A DNA stretch of 64,000 nucleotides from Incurvaria masculella (lineage: Eukaryota > Arthropoda > Insecta > Lepidoptera > Incurvariidae): NCBI GenBank assembly GCA_946894095.1, contig OX335650.1, forward strand, positions 7,130,001 to 7,194,000, in the 5' to 3' direction. The notes beneath the pieces are model-generated. The model saw only the letters and a list, made by a program, of their open reading frames with translations, ran no database searches and was not told the DNA's origin. Shown here in pieces: positions 21,899-33,050 of this stretch; within the stretch, counting starts at the first letter, position 1; every line of letters begins with the position of its first letter. The position numbers were made by a program, and so were the translations under genes.

Positions 21899-22461
21899 GC
21901 ATTTACTACCTCTAACCCCTGATTTCACCACCGCCGGCTAACTTAAATCCGAAAAGTAACTTTCGGTTACATGGTATATTTGGGGGGAACGGCAGAACAT
22001 CTAATATGCAGATCGTATAATGTCATATTTTAACAAAATTTTAAAACCATGCACAACGTATAATCGGCAGATCGTATAATTTTATACGTAGTGCCTGAAG
22101 AAGTTTAAAAAATAAAATTACTTATTTCTCCATGCATAACGTATAATAGTCACAACGTATAATATTATTATCTTTATTTAACAAAAAAAGAAAACCATGC
22201 ATATCATATAATCCAAAAACTTTTCATACGATAAGCGCCCTTATGAATATACCTTTAAAGCGTATACTCGCACGCGACTTTTCGACCGTCTCAATTAGCG
22301 TAGGGTGGCCTTGTTACTCTTTAACAAATATCGATTCGTAGCAATTTCAGCCTTAAATGTATCGATATTAGGGCGCTATATGCAGTGCATATTTGCACGG
22401 TGTAACCGAAAAGTAACTTTGGGAGTTTTGTAGCGGGAGGTGGTGGCAACGGGCGTAAGTC
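21899..22461. mobile_element. MITE with GTAACTTTCGGTTAC-type ends, copy 2, split
   Basis: The left arm (ccctgatttcaccaccgccg..gtaactttcggttacatgg) and right arm (acggtgtaaccgaaaagtaac..ggaggtggtggcaac) match the copy at 2157-2300. Between them lies a 405-bp foreign segment. The 8-mers TATATTTG (21975-21982) and CATATTTG (22388-22395) at the junctions fit a duplicated target. Confidence 0.6.
21983..22387. mobile_element. 405-bp insertion with repeated CGTATAAT motifs
   Basis: It starts ggggaacggcagaacatc and ends gggcgctatatgcagtg. CGTATAAT occurs five times between about 22014 and 22162, twice preceded by agat and three times by aa, with a variant (catataat) near 22205. No TIRs and no coding frame are visible. 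It is an inserted element of unknown type, inferred from the split host MITE and the imperfect 8-bp direct repeats. Confidence 0.5.
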
Positions 22462-23140
22462 TAGCATGTCTCGTCATAACAAAATTTGTTCTCACTGTCT
22501 GTCACATTGACTTTGGCCTTGGAGTAAAACTAGGATTCTTTCTCTTTCCAATTTGACGGCTTGTAAATAAATATCTGACTGGACATAAATAATATTGTCA
22601 TCACAACAAATCACCTAACAGAAGAATGTTGACAATGAACGAGATCCTTTGCAGTCATATTTTAATTTTCTCTTCGGCTCATAAATTACGTTCAGGTAGT
22701 ATTTTTTGCTGGCTCTGTGCGAAGGAACCGTTGTCTTACCGACTCAAAAAGTAATGGATGCATTCGTTCCCTGAAACAGCCTTCGGGGAAGCGATATTTG
22801 TTTTGAACTTTTTTTACGGTTATCTTTTTGAGAACTATAATATTGTTCATATTTGGCCCTCGGTACACAATAGTGGATTAAAATGCATTAAACTTTTTAA
22901 CAAGTAGTTTTGTGTTAGCCAACACATTTACTAAGTTTTAGTATAAGTTAAATCCTCGATGTTTGCTTCTGCGGTCTTGTGTTCGTAAAACTTCAACAAA
23001 CGTATTCTGATTTTTTAAAGTTTAATACGCGGACTATCACCGGATTAACTATACAAAATGCGATTGAGTACGGACATATACTACTGCAAGAGTTTTCCTT
23101 CGCCCACTGTTGGTAGCTGTTAATACCAGTGACTCAGTAA
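22462..23140. other. Unique sequence, nothing recognised
   Basis: AT-rich. No repeat or coding similarity seen. Confidence 0.4.
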
Positions 23141-23420
23141 AAACCAGCCAAGCGCGTGTCGGACTCGCACACGAAGGGTTCCGTACCATCAACACCAAAA
23201 AATGACGTTTTTTGTATGGTATAATTTTTTTTTTTTACCTATTTGTTATAGCGGCAAAATAAATACATGCTCTGTGAAAATTTCAGCTGCCTACTTATTA
23301 CGGTTCACGAGATGCAGCCCTGTGACAGACAGACGGACGGACGGACGGACGGACGGACGGACGGACAGTGGAGGCTTAGTAATAGGGTTCCGTTTTCACC
23401 CTTTGGGTACGGAACCCTAA
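23141..23420 (+). repeat. L280 repeat, copy 2
   Basis: Opposite orientation to copy 1. It starts aaaccagccaagcgcg, with the palindrome altered to gtgtcggactcgcac, then gaagggttccgtacc. A (ggac)n tract lies at 23335-23366, and it ends gggtacggaaccctaa. Non-coding. Confidence 0.85.
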
Positions 23421-23695
23421 ACATTGGCACGCACAATTGTGATCTTTCGAGGAGATTCCTTCGATCCAGTCCAATGTGGTGCAGCGGCTAGGCCGCGGGC
23501 ATGCGAAGGTGACGGGCGAGCTCCGCGGCGGCCGTGGGGGAGCGGGGCGGGGGGGGGGGGGACGTTTCCAATTTCCGAGATTCGACACGTCCGCGGGCGG
23601 TTCCGACCCCCCCCCCCCCTCCCCACCCACCTCACCTCACCTCACCTCCCGCTCACCGCACCGCTCGGCCCGCGCGCGTCTTGCGCGCACGATCT
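23421..23695. other. GC-rich island with 13-G and 13-C runs
   Basis: G runs at 23549-23561 and C runs at 23607-23619, with a cctcacctcacctcacct repeat at 23630-23647. The high-proline and glycine frames here are artefacts. Confidence 0.55.
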
Positions 23696-24048
23696 GAGTG
23701 GGTAGTCTGAGTTTTCACCGAAATTGGCGTTTACGGCAAACCGATCGACTGGCGTTTTCTCCAAACTCCATACAAGTTTTTACTAGATATTCTGTGGTTT
23801 TACTTCTTCAATCTGTCAAAGTCAAACGAGGACTTCCGATTTGTATGAAAACGCGGAGTGGACGTAAACGGCAACGTCGACGTATTTACGGCAACGTTGA
23901 GTAAGCTGTCAAATCAAGCTCGGACTCGCAAATGTTAGTTCGCTAAACGCCCGCTGCGCGCGCTCTCCAATTTCTCCATACATTTGAAAACGCCAGTCGA
24001 TCGGTTTGCCGTAACGCCAATTTAGGTGACAACTTAGACTACCGGCTC
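23696..24048 (+). mobile_element. M353 MITE, cluster copy A
   Basis: A full 353-bp copy. The left TIR starts gagtgggtagtctgag and includes acggcaaaccgatcgactgg. The right TIR ends gactaccggctc and is the near-perfect reverse complement over ~64 bp, apart from one missing a in gccgtaacgcc. Interior blocks are gtcaaagtcaaac, gtaaacggcaacgtcgac and gttagttcgct. No coding capacity. Confidence 0.9.
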
Positions 24049-24589
24049 AGGAGCGCCTTCTGTCGCATTGGAAGTTCTGTGGAATGTAGCTTTTAGTTGC
24101 TGAGATGGGGAAAATTACACGACGCGAGTCTTTAACTTCTTGACCTTATTGGTCGCCTCTTAGGGCGTGCATGACAGCCCCATACACCATCACACCGTCA
24201 ATTGACTATAAAAAACTTCGAGATAACTAGGACACATAATGTTCTCACTAAAATGAGGGCTGTACACTTTATTGCTTGCATTGTTGGTTGTTCTCCTCAT
24301 CATCGGTCCCTCTCGCTCGAACGGGTGGTGCTAGCGAGAACCTGCCCATTCGGAAATCGGACGGAGGGACATGTGATCTCATTATAGGTTGAGTTTGAGA
24401 AGCAACTGTTCTTAGTACTCTGTTCTCTCCGTCACGTTACAGCATCAGGAGGAACGACAGGAATGGTCCAGCCCGAACGCGTTAACGAAAAAAAGAGCGG
24501 AGATAAACGCCACTTTGACATTACACAAGCCACAATCTCATAGGACAAATCCGAAAAACCAAACGTTTAAAACTATTAAAATATTCAAT
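24049..24589. other. Spacer between M353 copies A and B, nothing recognised
   Basis: Unique sequence. The following segment (24590-24780) is a degenerate inverted M353 fragment. Confidence 0.4.
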
Positions 24590-24780
24590 TTATACGAAAT
24601 CCAACTTTTGAAAATTACGAAGCTGTACACGATTTTGAGGTTGACAGATCTGGGTACCTTGTCAGGTTGAAGAAATAAAACCACAGAATAAGTTAGTAAC
24701 ACTTGCATGGGGTTTGACGTTTTTACGTAACTTCGAAGTTCCGTAAACGGCAATTTAGGTGAGAAGTCCGACCAGAGGCT
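24590..24780 (-). repeat. Degenerate M353 fragment, inverted orientation
   Basis: It carries ggttgaagaaataaaaccac, gtttgacgttttta, acttcgaagttccgtaaacg and caatttaggtgag, matching the right half of the 58254-58609 copy. The left half is lost. It lies 11 bp before copy B. Confidence 0.7.
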
Positions 24781-24791
24781 CTTCTGGTTCC

Positions 24792-25143
24792 GAGTGGGCA
24801 GTCTGAGCTCTCACCGAAATTGGCGTTTACGGCAAACCGATCGACTGGCGTTTTCTCCAAACTCCATACAAGTTTTTACTAGATATTCTGTGGTTTTACT
24901 TCTTCAATCTGTCAAAGTCAAACGCGGACACGATTTGTATGAAAACGCGGAGTGGACGTAAACGGCAACGTCGACGTATTTACGGCAACGTTGAGTAAGC
25001 TGTCAAATCAAGCTCGGACTCGCAAATGTTAGTTCGCTTAACGCCCGCTGCGCGCGCTCTCCAATTTCTCCATACATTTGAAAACGCCAGTCGATCGGTT
25101 TGCCGTAACGCCAATTTAGGTGACAACTTAGACTACCGGCTCT
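24792..25143 (+). mobile_element. M353 MITE, tandem copy B
   Basis: First of three head-to-tail copies. It starts gagtgggcagtctgag and ends gactaccggctc. It is followed by a single T and then copy C. It carries a short deletion near 24926 (cgcggacacgatttg where the others have cgcggacttccgatttg). Confidence 0.9.
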
Positions 25144-25144
25144 G

Positions 25145-25496
25145 AGTGGTCAGTCTGAGTTCTCACCTAAATTGGCGTTTACGGCAAACCGATCGACTGG
25201 CGTTTTCTCCAAACTCCATACAAGTTTTTACTAGATATTCTGTGGTTTTACTTCTTCAAACTGTTAAAGTCAAACGCGGACTTCCGATTTGTATGAAAAC
25301 GCGGAGTTGACGCAAACGGCAACGTCGACGTATTTACGGCAACGTTGAGTAAGCTGTCAAATCAAGCTCGGACTCGCAAATGTTAGTTCGCTTAACGCCC
25401 GCTGCGCGCGCTCTTCAATTTCTCCATACATTTGAAAACGCCAGTCGATCGGTTTGCCGTAACGCCAATTTAGGTGACAACTTAGACTACCGGCTC
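25145..25496 (+). mobile_element. M353 MITE, tandem copy C
   Basis: It begins exactly 353 bp after copy B starts and is followed by a single T. Sequence is nearly identical to B and D over the full length, including the same missing base in the right TIR (gccgtaacgcc), which suggests the copies arose by duplication rather than by independent insertions. Confidence 0.9.
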
Positions 25497-25497
25497 T

Positions 25498-25850
25498 GAG
25501 TGGGCAGTCTGAGTTCTCACCGAAATTGGCGTTTACGGCAAACCGATCGACTGGCGTTTTCTCCAAACTCCATACAAGTTTTTACTAGATATTCTGTGGT
25601 TTTACTTCTTCAAGCTGTCAAAGTCAAACGCGGACTTCCGATATGTATGAAAACGCGGAGTGGACGTAAACGGCAACGTCGACGTATTTACGGCAACGTT
25701 GAGTAAGCTGTCAAATCAAGCTCGGACTCGCAAATGTTAGTTCGCTTAACGCCCGCTGCGCGCGCTCTTCAATTTCTCCATACATTTGAAAACGCCAGTC
25801 GATCGGTTTGCCGTAACGCCAATTTAGGTGACAACTTAGACTACCGGCTC
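25498..25850 (+). mobile_element. M353 MITE, tandem copy D
   Basis: It begins 353 bp after copy C starts and ends gactaccggctc, followed by tgattcc, where unique sequence resumes. Same shared right-TIR deletion as B and C. Confidence 0.9.
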
Positions 25851-26204
25851 TGATTCCATTTCCAACTCGATTTGTTGTTCGGAACCGAAAGTCAATGTTC
25901 GGTACAGACTTTTAGGTCAACTAAAACGCCAAAGATAAGTACGTACACATAACTGTCATTCTGTTAGCCAAAACTCATTTATTATTTCCGTTCGCTGTAT
26001 GGAGCGAAGACAGCTCGAACACAACTAATAAACCTACGTAACAAAGTTAGCATTGCCCCAATCCCTAAACTGGGCAACAAAAAAATATGTCTTACTGTCA
26101 AATCAGCTGATTATTCATTGTATCCGATTTACTGTCCCTCTCTAGTCTCTATAATCAAGTACATATAATAGTGTAGATCTACGGGCTGCATTTTTAAGAT
26201 TCCT
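25851..26204. other. Unique sequence, nothing recognised
   Basis: No coding or repeat similarity seen. Confidence 0.4.
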
Positions 26205-26475
26205 GGAGGAGCGAGTGAGCGAGCGAGCGAGCGAGAGTGTAGTTTGGAGGTTACGTTCGGTTACGTCGCGGCACTCGTGTGGTGCAGGCGGGGCGGTGCG
26301 GGGCGGTGCGGGGGCGCGCGGGGGAGGGCACCGGATCGATAGCCGGCCCGCATTGTTCCCCGCGCGCCGCGCCCTCCCATCGCCCTCCCCTCCCCGCCGC
26401 GCGCGTCGCACGCACTGCACTCCCCTCGCCCGCGCCGCACCGCACCGCACCCGCCCGTGACTCCCGCCCGAAATC
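26205..26475. other. GC-rich island preceded by (GAGC)n
   Basis: A gagcgagtgagcgagcgagc microsatellite at 26208-26235 leads into CpG-dense sequence with ggggcggtgc repeats on one side and cgcaccgcac repeats on the other, giving partial inverted symmetry. No gene recognised. Confidence 0.5.
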
Positions 26476-26694
26476 GCTTTCTTCCTGTTGAAATGGGACG
26501 GGAACAAATTTATCGGTCATATTGCAGACGACAGCGCAGAGAGAACAATTAATTGGTCAGATAAATAACTTGCGTCTCGGTGACCGATATAAAAGTGTTT
26601 TCTTGAAATCTGTTTAGATTTTAAGCATATGTATAGTATATTTTTATGTATTTGTAATGTAGTTAAAGTATTTGATTAAAATCCTAAATCCTTA

Positions 26695-26808
26695 CAGTCG
26701 TATTCAGAGGGAACATGTCAAAAGTTAGTAGTTAGTAGGACTAACCATACTAAAAGTCCGGGTATAGTCCGCGTATTAAAGTTACTCCGACCACTCTGAA
26801 TGCGGCTG
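26695..26808. mobile_element. 114-bp MITE flanked by TTA
   Basis: The ends are CAGTCGTATTCAGAG and, in reverse, CAGCCGCATTCAGAG (two mismatches in 15). The trinucleotide TTA flanks both ends (26692-26694, 26809-26811), which fits a PIF/Harbinger-type 3-bp target duplication. Non-coding; single copy in the window. Confidence 0.6.
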
Positions 26809-27098
26809 TTAATGTTTTGCTTCAGATTGGGCTTATACTATAGACTAAACTATTGAAGTCTGGTAAAACTAGGTAGGTATTTGATTATTTGTGAAACATG
26901 CCAATTTATATTTGTTTGTGCATTCTGTAGGTTGACGATGCGACCGTAGGCAGCATATGTGTTGCATTGTGATCGTACTGCAGGCCCGTGGGCGTTGGCT
27001 TACTAAATATAGCTTTACGAGTTCACTACACCGACTGCGCGCAGCATCGTCAGAGGCACAGAATATAAACACACGAACCGCCAACGCGGGAACTGAGC

Positions 27099-27155
27099 CC
27101 GTAGTCCCAGTTGTCACCTAATTTTCATTTACGGCAAATCGATCGACTGGCTGAT
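27099..27155. repeat. M353 terminal fragment
   Basis: Only one arm remains: gtcccagttgtcaccta, acggcaaatcgatcgactgg. Confidence 0.6.
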
Positions 27156-27240
27156 ATCACATAATAATAAAAAGTTTCACACCTCCCATTCGATATTGGA
27201 TTTAATGTAACATGATTATTAATAAAAAATACACAAACCA

Positions 27241-27592
27241 ATTTTTATGCAACCTGACATGGATGGCTAATACCACACAACTAACTTTATGATATTAGCC
27301 CAATGCACCACATTCCCGAAGGAATTAGGTGCCATGCCAGGACCTTCCCTTTATGAGCACGGCTACATTGAACTGGATGGAAAACACGGACAATTTTTCA
27401 TTGCCGCTTCAACCATAGTTTCATCCAATGCGGTGGTACCAACCCAGTCGGGCTTAACCCTACCACCTAGTAGGGGAAGGCGACCTACATCCAACTCAGA
27501 AAGAGAAAGAAAGTGGTGCATGTCCGGACGAGGATTTGAACCCAGACCTCTCGCATGAAAGGCAAGTCCTCTAGCCCCTAGACCACGAGCTG
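27241..27592 (-). mobile_element. SB-SINE, tRNA-type head, tail type 1
   Basis: A near-complete copy on the minus strand. In minus-strand reading it has an A-box region (tggtctaggggc), then cttgcctttcatgcgagagg and a B-box ggttcaaatcc. A pyrimidine-rich linker (ctttctttctctttct), the shared body, and tail type 1 ending ggttgcataaaa follow. The head resembles a tRNA and would supply an internal Pol III promoter. Confidence 0.85.
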
Positions 27593-28016
27593 TTCTCAGA
27601 CCAACAGCGTTTTCATGGACTATCGATCTGTGGGCCCGTCTCGCGGCGTAGCATTCAATAATATTCACCTCAATATTCTTATTTTTCCACTCTGTGCAGT
27701 AGAGTAGTTTTGCAGGGTCAGTGTCTAATCTTCAATAGGAAAGTGCTTGCGAAGTCTTTCCGACCGGCGCCTCTATCGGTTCTCGTTCGCTCTAAAACCT
27801 GGCTCCGTGGCCACTCTACCTCCGCGGCTTATTCCTTTTTTGTGAAAAACCGGTGTTGGTGGCTGTGCTGAGGACCAAAGCTGCTCAGAAAAGCCAAATA
27901 CACCTCGCCTCGCGCCACGCTCAGCGGCACCATACCAGCGGATTTGAGGACTATCTCTGAGCTGTCGAGCTTGTTCAAATTACGCTTGAAGATTACACTT
28001 TACACTTTGGTATTAT
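27593..28016. other. Unique sequence with a low-copy repeat
   Basis: 27868-27905 (gctgaggaccaaagctgctc..aaaagccaaatacacct) is related to 10222-10270. Nothing else recognised. Confidence 0.4.
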
Positions 28017-28640
28017 TTTTTTTTACTAGGCACACAATACAGAACACAGTCTGGGCAATGACTTAAATACAAAAAATGATTAACATAAACTTAAATTAAG
28101 ACAGTGTCCCACTCGGATGAGTGCACAGAAATTGCCAAAAACATAACAAAATTAGACTGTAAGTACTTATGTTTTAAAAGGAGTAACTGTAGATTTGTAA
28201 ATTACTTAATTATCTAGGTGCAGTGTATAGAAAATATAAGAAAATACAACAGTGAAATAGACAATAAATTATTTAAGGAACTTTAAGGGCTTCTGAAACG
28301 TTTTTCTTGAAAGAATAAATTGACGATGAAAATATATGTAAACTATCATTGGAATTCCGAACTAAATTGTACAATGTGCACATTCTTGCAATTGGGTTAC
28401 TGGCAGCTATCTTGGTTTTGTATGAAGGCAAAGTAAAAACATTGGGATTACGGGTTAACAATTGATTAGAATTTAGCCTGATCTCATTTAAAATTGTGGA
28501 ATCCAATTTACAGCTTATGATCTTGTGGAGACAAATAAGATCAGCAATTCGTCTTCGGAAATGAAGGGAATCCATATTAAAATTTGCTCTATCAATGGTA
28601 TAAACGGCAAGATGCGTGGAAAACATTTAATCGTGTCTCG
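28017..28640 (-). pseudogene. LINE ORF2 C-terminus with 3' tail
   Basis: The minus strand from 28626 to 28273 is open for 117 codons. It reads like the end of a Jockey/R1-superfamily ORF2: HFRRRIADLICLHKIISCKL, a variable stretch, then NPIARMCTLYNLV and SIYSFKKNV. The last two match the conserved .ap..Rm..l.N and .fk. blocks. A ~250-bp 3' UTR follows and ends in an A run (t run at 28017-28025 in + coordinates). The 5' part, including the RT catalytic YADD motif, is absent, typical of a 5'-truncated LINE insertion. The frame is intact over the remaining part, so the copy is not very old. Confidence 0.7.
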
Positions 28641-30169
28641 TTTCTACTTTTTTCCTGTCGGAGTCTCGCAAACATGAGTTACCTAACCTTAAATTTGCGA
28701 AAAATTCGACGGGACCCACACGGCGCGAGCCAGCGACACCGCTCGATATTGCCGATACGCGGCGCTAGAACAAAAAACCGACTTCGAGGTGATCGTTTGT
28801 ATCTCGCGGCGTCCTTTTCAAGCCGTCACACTCTATCTATAATGCAAAATTTGTGCAAGAACCAATCGTTTATGTAAGGCTGATGTGGACGCCAAGTGGT
28901 TGAAACCCGTTGAATAAGTTTCACGAGTTAAATTAGTCTTAAAGTTCGAGTTAAGATAATATTGAAGAATGACCTTAATTCACCTCAACGTATATTTTGT
29001 TTTATATTCGTTATTTGAAATTGGTTACAATGGACGGTCTAAGCTCGCAGTTGCGTACCTTATTCAACCACTTGGCGCCGAAATAGAGATCATAATGGTT
29101 ATTTCTGCTGCTTTAGTATATAACATTTCAATGGCAGTTGCCGGTATTCGTATTGTACTTTCATACTGGGTATAAACTTGGAGTTTTCAGCACAACAGTG
29201 CAAGCGTGGGCAACGCTTTTGTATTCGTTCCGAGTTAAATTAGAACAAGAGTTCTTTTTCAGAACAATGCTGGTGACGCCTTGCGTCAAGCGTGCTTATT
29301 TTTGACTCGTTAAATACGAAAGGACTCAATGTTTGTTTTGTTAAGGCGTTTTGCTAGGTAATTTGGCAGGTGGCGACCGACATAAATGAAATCCTTCTGT
29401 TAAGAAGTTGCCCCCCAAAAAAAAAGATGCACGACAGATGTTCATAGTTTGCTGTCAGTACAATTGCCATAATCGTTTAAATAGGTTTTAGCGGAAAAAA
29501 AAATTGTTTCAACGTTCACCGATGACACCATATTTGGTAATGCTTTACATGTTTCATACTGCTCATGTATCAAAAACTGGCATGACAGCGCGTAGTCGAC
29601 AATGCTACCGGTTCGTAACGCCTCCTTATAGAAATTGTGCGGATGCGACCTGCGTATGCGCCCTGACAAATTTGAGACACACAGTGACGACATATTTTTC
29701 GCTAGTGCCCCTCTAATATTTTCTTTGTTTAAAAAGGAGAAACCCCGAAAGTTTAATTTTAATCTTTCGTGATTTGATTTCGTGTCAGCGAAAAACGTAA
29801 CCAACGTGCGGAAGTCGGGTTTAATCAAACCCACCTCCCCAGACGCTTCACCAGCACGACGTCGCTCGGCTATTGTTCCTCCGGAATGTTACGCCTCATA
29901 GATAATGGATAAGTCAAAATAAGTTCATAAAAATAATGAACTCGCTGGTGTTTGATGGAGTTTTCGTATTCGTTACGGCTCCCAATTGCCGTGGATCTTA
30001 TGTTGCATCAATCAACATCGGTGGGGTCCCAAAGGCGAGTGAAGGCACGTTTTGGTGTTGTTGGCATGCTTCTCTCGCATTAGTCGCGGTCCGATGCCGC
30101 TCGTCGGCCGCTACGCACAGCGGCTAATGACCACCCACTAAATTGTTACACCTTACAGTTCCTAAGAAA
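28641..30169. other. Unique sequence, no recognised gene
   Basis: The minus strand from 29834 to 29442 is open for 130 codons without recognisable similarity. Region 28690-28830 is moderately GC-rich. No repeat seen. Confidence 0.4.
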
Positions 30170-30545
30170 AATATCTGTATTGTCCGATATTGGCTTATCA
30201 CAGTTATTTTCCTCGGTCCTAGTGGCCGACGTTTCGAACTATCCCGTGACGTTCATTTTCATGGCGATTCGACGAGCAGAAAGAGCTGGCGTCATGTTGA
30301 GCTCATTCTGCACGTCGTCGATGGGAACACAGAACGCAGCCGCAACAAGTTTGCTGCCTACCCACAGCCACTCATACAATCTTCGTAGCCCCTCGCGTGT
30401 GACTGACAGCGGTCTGTCAAACGTGCGCCCAGCCGCACGCACGCACTCGCCTTGAAGATGAACTGCACGGGACAGTTCGAAACGTCGGCCTCAAGGACCA
30501 AGAAAAATAACTGTGGTAAGCTAACATTAGACAATATTTTAAATC
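30170..30545. mobile_element. ~375-bp element with ~85-bp inverted repeats
   Basis: The left arm (attgtccgatattggctt..cacagttattttcctcggtcc, gccgacgtttcgaact) and the right arm (agttcgaaacgtcggcctca, ggaccaagaaaaataactg, ctaacattagacaat) are imperfect reverse complements over about 85 bp. The ~180-bp centre is not symmetrical. No second copy in the window and no clear target duplication. Superfamily unknown. Confidence 0.6.
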
Positions 30546-31919
30546 TCACAGAACACTCAAATGAGTGAGTGAAGTGAGTGTTGGCTTGTTAACGCGCCCT
30601 AATTGATGCGCGCTCAAAAAACATGGTACTACCTCGGTGGCAGTCAGCTGACGATTATATATTTTAATGATTGCTTGATCTTACGTATAAATAAATGTGC
30701 ACCGGCAAATGGTAAAAGGAAACTTCATGCATCATATTAAGCTTTTCAAACGTATTTTTTATTGCACAAAAGCGGCGTTTGGTCACATTGGACTATTGTG
30801 ATGTTGGCGTCTACTCAGACGTTAAGTCGACCACAGACAAAACGTGTAATAGGACATATGCGAGCGTTAGCACTTATGCTACGTTACGTTACGAGAAGCT
30901 GACTAGTAGCTAAATTTATATCGATGGTCATTGGTGACCCTATATCACAATTTCTCTAAGGGCAGTCTTGCTGGAAAACACATCTGTTCATTACATGCAT
31001 TCGAACAATGTCTCTTGCAGGATAATTGATACGAGGGTGCGAGGTAAGGCCTTGTGTGCTCGTAATGTGATCGACGATCGCCCCCTCTGTGTCGACAACA
31101 CGAAGAGGGTTTCCCTCCGATTGCGTTTCTTTATCTACTTTCCTCTATACAGAGTGGGAATACGGAAATCTGTGGATAAGTGCACATTTCGAGCAGTCGT
31201 GCAAAGAGAGCTGTGAAAACCAGTTCTAGCCTGTTTGCTAGGTAACGACGTGTTGTTGCACAATTTACGTTATGCAGAGTGGTGATTTTTTCAGAGTTGG
31301 TTAATTCTAGTTGGGAAATAGGTAGTCGATTGTTATAGCTGTAACCGATCTCGTTCTTAGCTTAACCCGAGGTTTACTCATGAGAATCACTTTCTTTCAC
31401 CGGTGAGTCAAGGGTAAAAAGGAGAAATTGTGTGTACCAGAAGATCTACACTTTCCTATAGAAGATGACGGCTACTCTAATGAGAATGGACGTGTTGGGT
31501 TGGCTTGTCTTTTTATATTTGAATAGAAATGTTTATAGGCGAACTTTAGAGAGAACTTTTTGAAAAAAAAAACAGTTTACGGACTTAGCTCTCATTTCAT
31601 TTAATCAATGTACAAAACATCAGAAACATATTTCTAAATTACAGTGAGGAATCAGGCACGAGCCATTGTATGGAACTTGATCACCTCATTATCGTCTTAA
31701 GTTTAATACTCTTAAATACATTTTTACAGACCAAGCTTGAACTTTGATAGGAAACGATAGCAACCTTCTTATACTTTTCAGTGGTGTTTGGCGTTTGGTG
31801 TTTGGCACCATGAATTAGGACATTTGTGAGTCCGCAGTAGGACATATGCGCGGTATATAGTACGCGGGGAAAAGCGAATTGCGCATCTTGTAGTGTTACG
31901 TTATACGATGGTATAGATA
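30546..31919. other. Unique sequence, nothing recognised
   Basis: No coding or repeat similarity. A short gtttggcgtttggtgtttggc repeat lies at 31786-31806. Confidence 0.4.
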
Positions 31920-32165
31920 GATCGCGATCGGTGTTGTGCGCAGGCGCAGGCGCGGTTGCTCGGCGGGGCGCAGGGAGGTGTGGTGCGGGGGCGGCGGCTG
32001 GCAGGGGTGACGGCTAGGTCAATAGATGCAGGTATAAGGTCCCGACAGCTGTTCGTCGCCGCCGCCCCATTATGCCGGCTAACAATCGAGCCTACCTCGA
32101 ATCTGGCGCGGGTGGGACGCGGCGCGGGGGGGCGGGGTAGGGACGAGGCGGACGTAACGTGAACC
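31920..32165. other. GC-rich CpG-dense island
   Basis: Contains gcgcaggcgcaggcgcgg and ggcgcgggggggcgggg. No gene recognised. Confidence 0.5.
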
Positions 32166-32207
32166 CACCACGTCATCGCGCCGCTCGCCGTGAGGGCATC
32201 AGCTGAT

Positions 32208-32611
32208 GGTGGAGTAGCCTAGTGGCGCGGGGACTGGCCTAGCGTACCAAAGGCCTGGGTTCAATTCCGACATGCACCTCTGTCTTTCTCTTTCCGAGTT
32301 CGGTAAGTGCATTTCGTCACGAATGCGAGCTGCTCCATGGTTCGGAATCCATGTAAAACTCAAGGTCCCTTTCCCCTACTAGGTGGTAGGGTTGGTGGAG
32401 TTGGTACCATCGCATTGAATGAAAATATGGTCGAAGCGGCAATTAAAAAATTGTCCGTGTTTTCCATCCAGTTCAATGCAGCCGTGCTCATAGAGGGAAG
32501 GTCCTGGCATGGCACCTAAATCCTTCGGGAATGTGGTGCATTGGGCTAATATCATAGCGGTAGTTGTGTGGTATTAGCAATCCATGTCAGGTCGCATAAG
32601 AAAAAAAAAGT
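32208..32611 (+). mobile_element. SB-SINE, best-preserved copy, tRNA-type head
   Basis: It has a consensus A-box TAGCCTAGTGG (32215-32225) and B-box GGTTCAATTCC (32258-32268), 32 bases apart, as in tRNA genes. A ctttctctttcc linker, the shared body (ctactaggtggtagggttgg, atggtcgaagcggcaat, attgtccgtgttttccatcc) and tail type 1 (cctggcatggcacctaa, gggctaatatcatagcgg) follow, ending in ggtcgcataag and an A run (32602-32610). Length is ~404 bp. Its head differs in sequence from the head at 50283 and 51446 (gcgggg actgg versus agagg acttg) although the bodies are alike. Confidence 0.9.
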
Positions 32612-32997
32612 TGCGTCTGCGATGTCGGAACATCTCTACCCACGCATCTGGCGAGTCTCTGCAGGTTGAACTTTAGTGGAACCTGTACCTTTTGGAAAGT
32701 TTACCGAACATGTTCCGCAAGAGTTGCGTTAGAGAGGTTTATCAAGAAGATATTGTGACTGAATGTTGAGCGAACGCGTGACGACATCAATTTACAGGGC
32801 CTTAGTGGAACTGTGCCCGCTGGGCGTGCGGGAGAACGTCTTTACTAGGACCAATGTGATGAAGTATTCGGAATGGTCAGGTCCGTATCACCCGTAATAG
32901 TAGAGCATGTATGAAAAGTGCTATGCCTCTAGTCTAGAGGAAGCGAAATAACTATCCTGTGATCGTACCGTATGGCGCCCTTTATTATATCACTAGA
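32612..32997. other. Unique sequence, nothing recognised
   Basis: No coding or repeat similarity seen. Confidence 0.4.
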
Positions 32998-33050
32998 CAT
33001 GGTTGGCTAATACCACACCCACCGTCGCGATTATAGCCAAATACACTAGC
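32998..33050 (-). repeat. SB-SINE tail type 1 fragment
   Basis: The sequence catggttggctaataccacac..attatagccaaatacac is the reverse complement of the SINE 3' end. Confidence 0.5.

Noticed and set aside
29442..29834. 130-codon open frame, minus strand
   Set aside because: No similarity I can name. Composition looks like translated intergenic DNA.
32215..32268. Possible tRNA gene (A-box and B-box present)
   Set aside because: Acceptor and anticodon stems do not pair properly and SINE body follows without a terminator. It is a SINE head.
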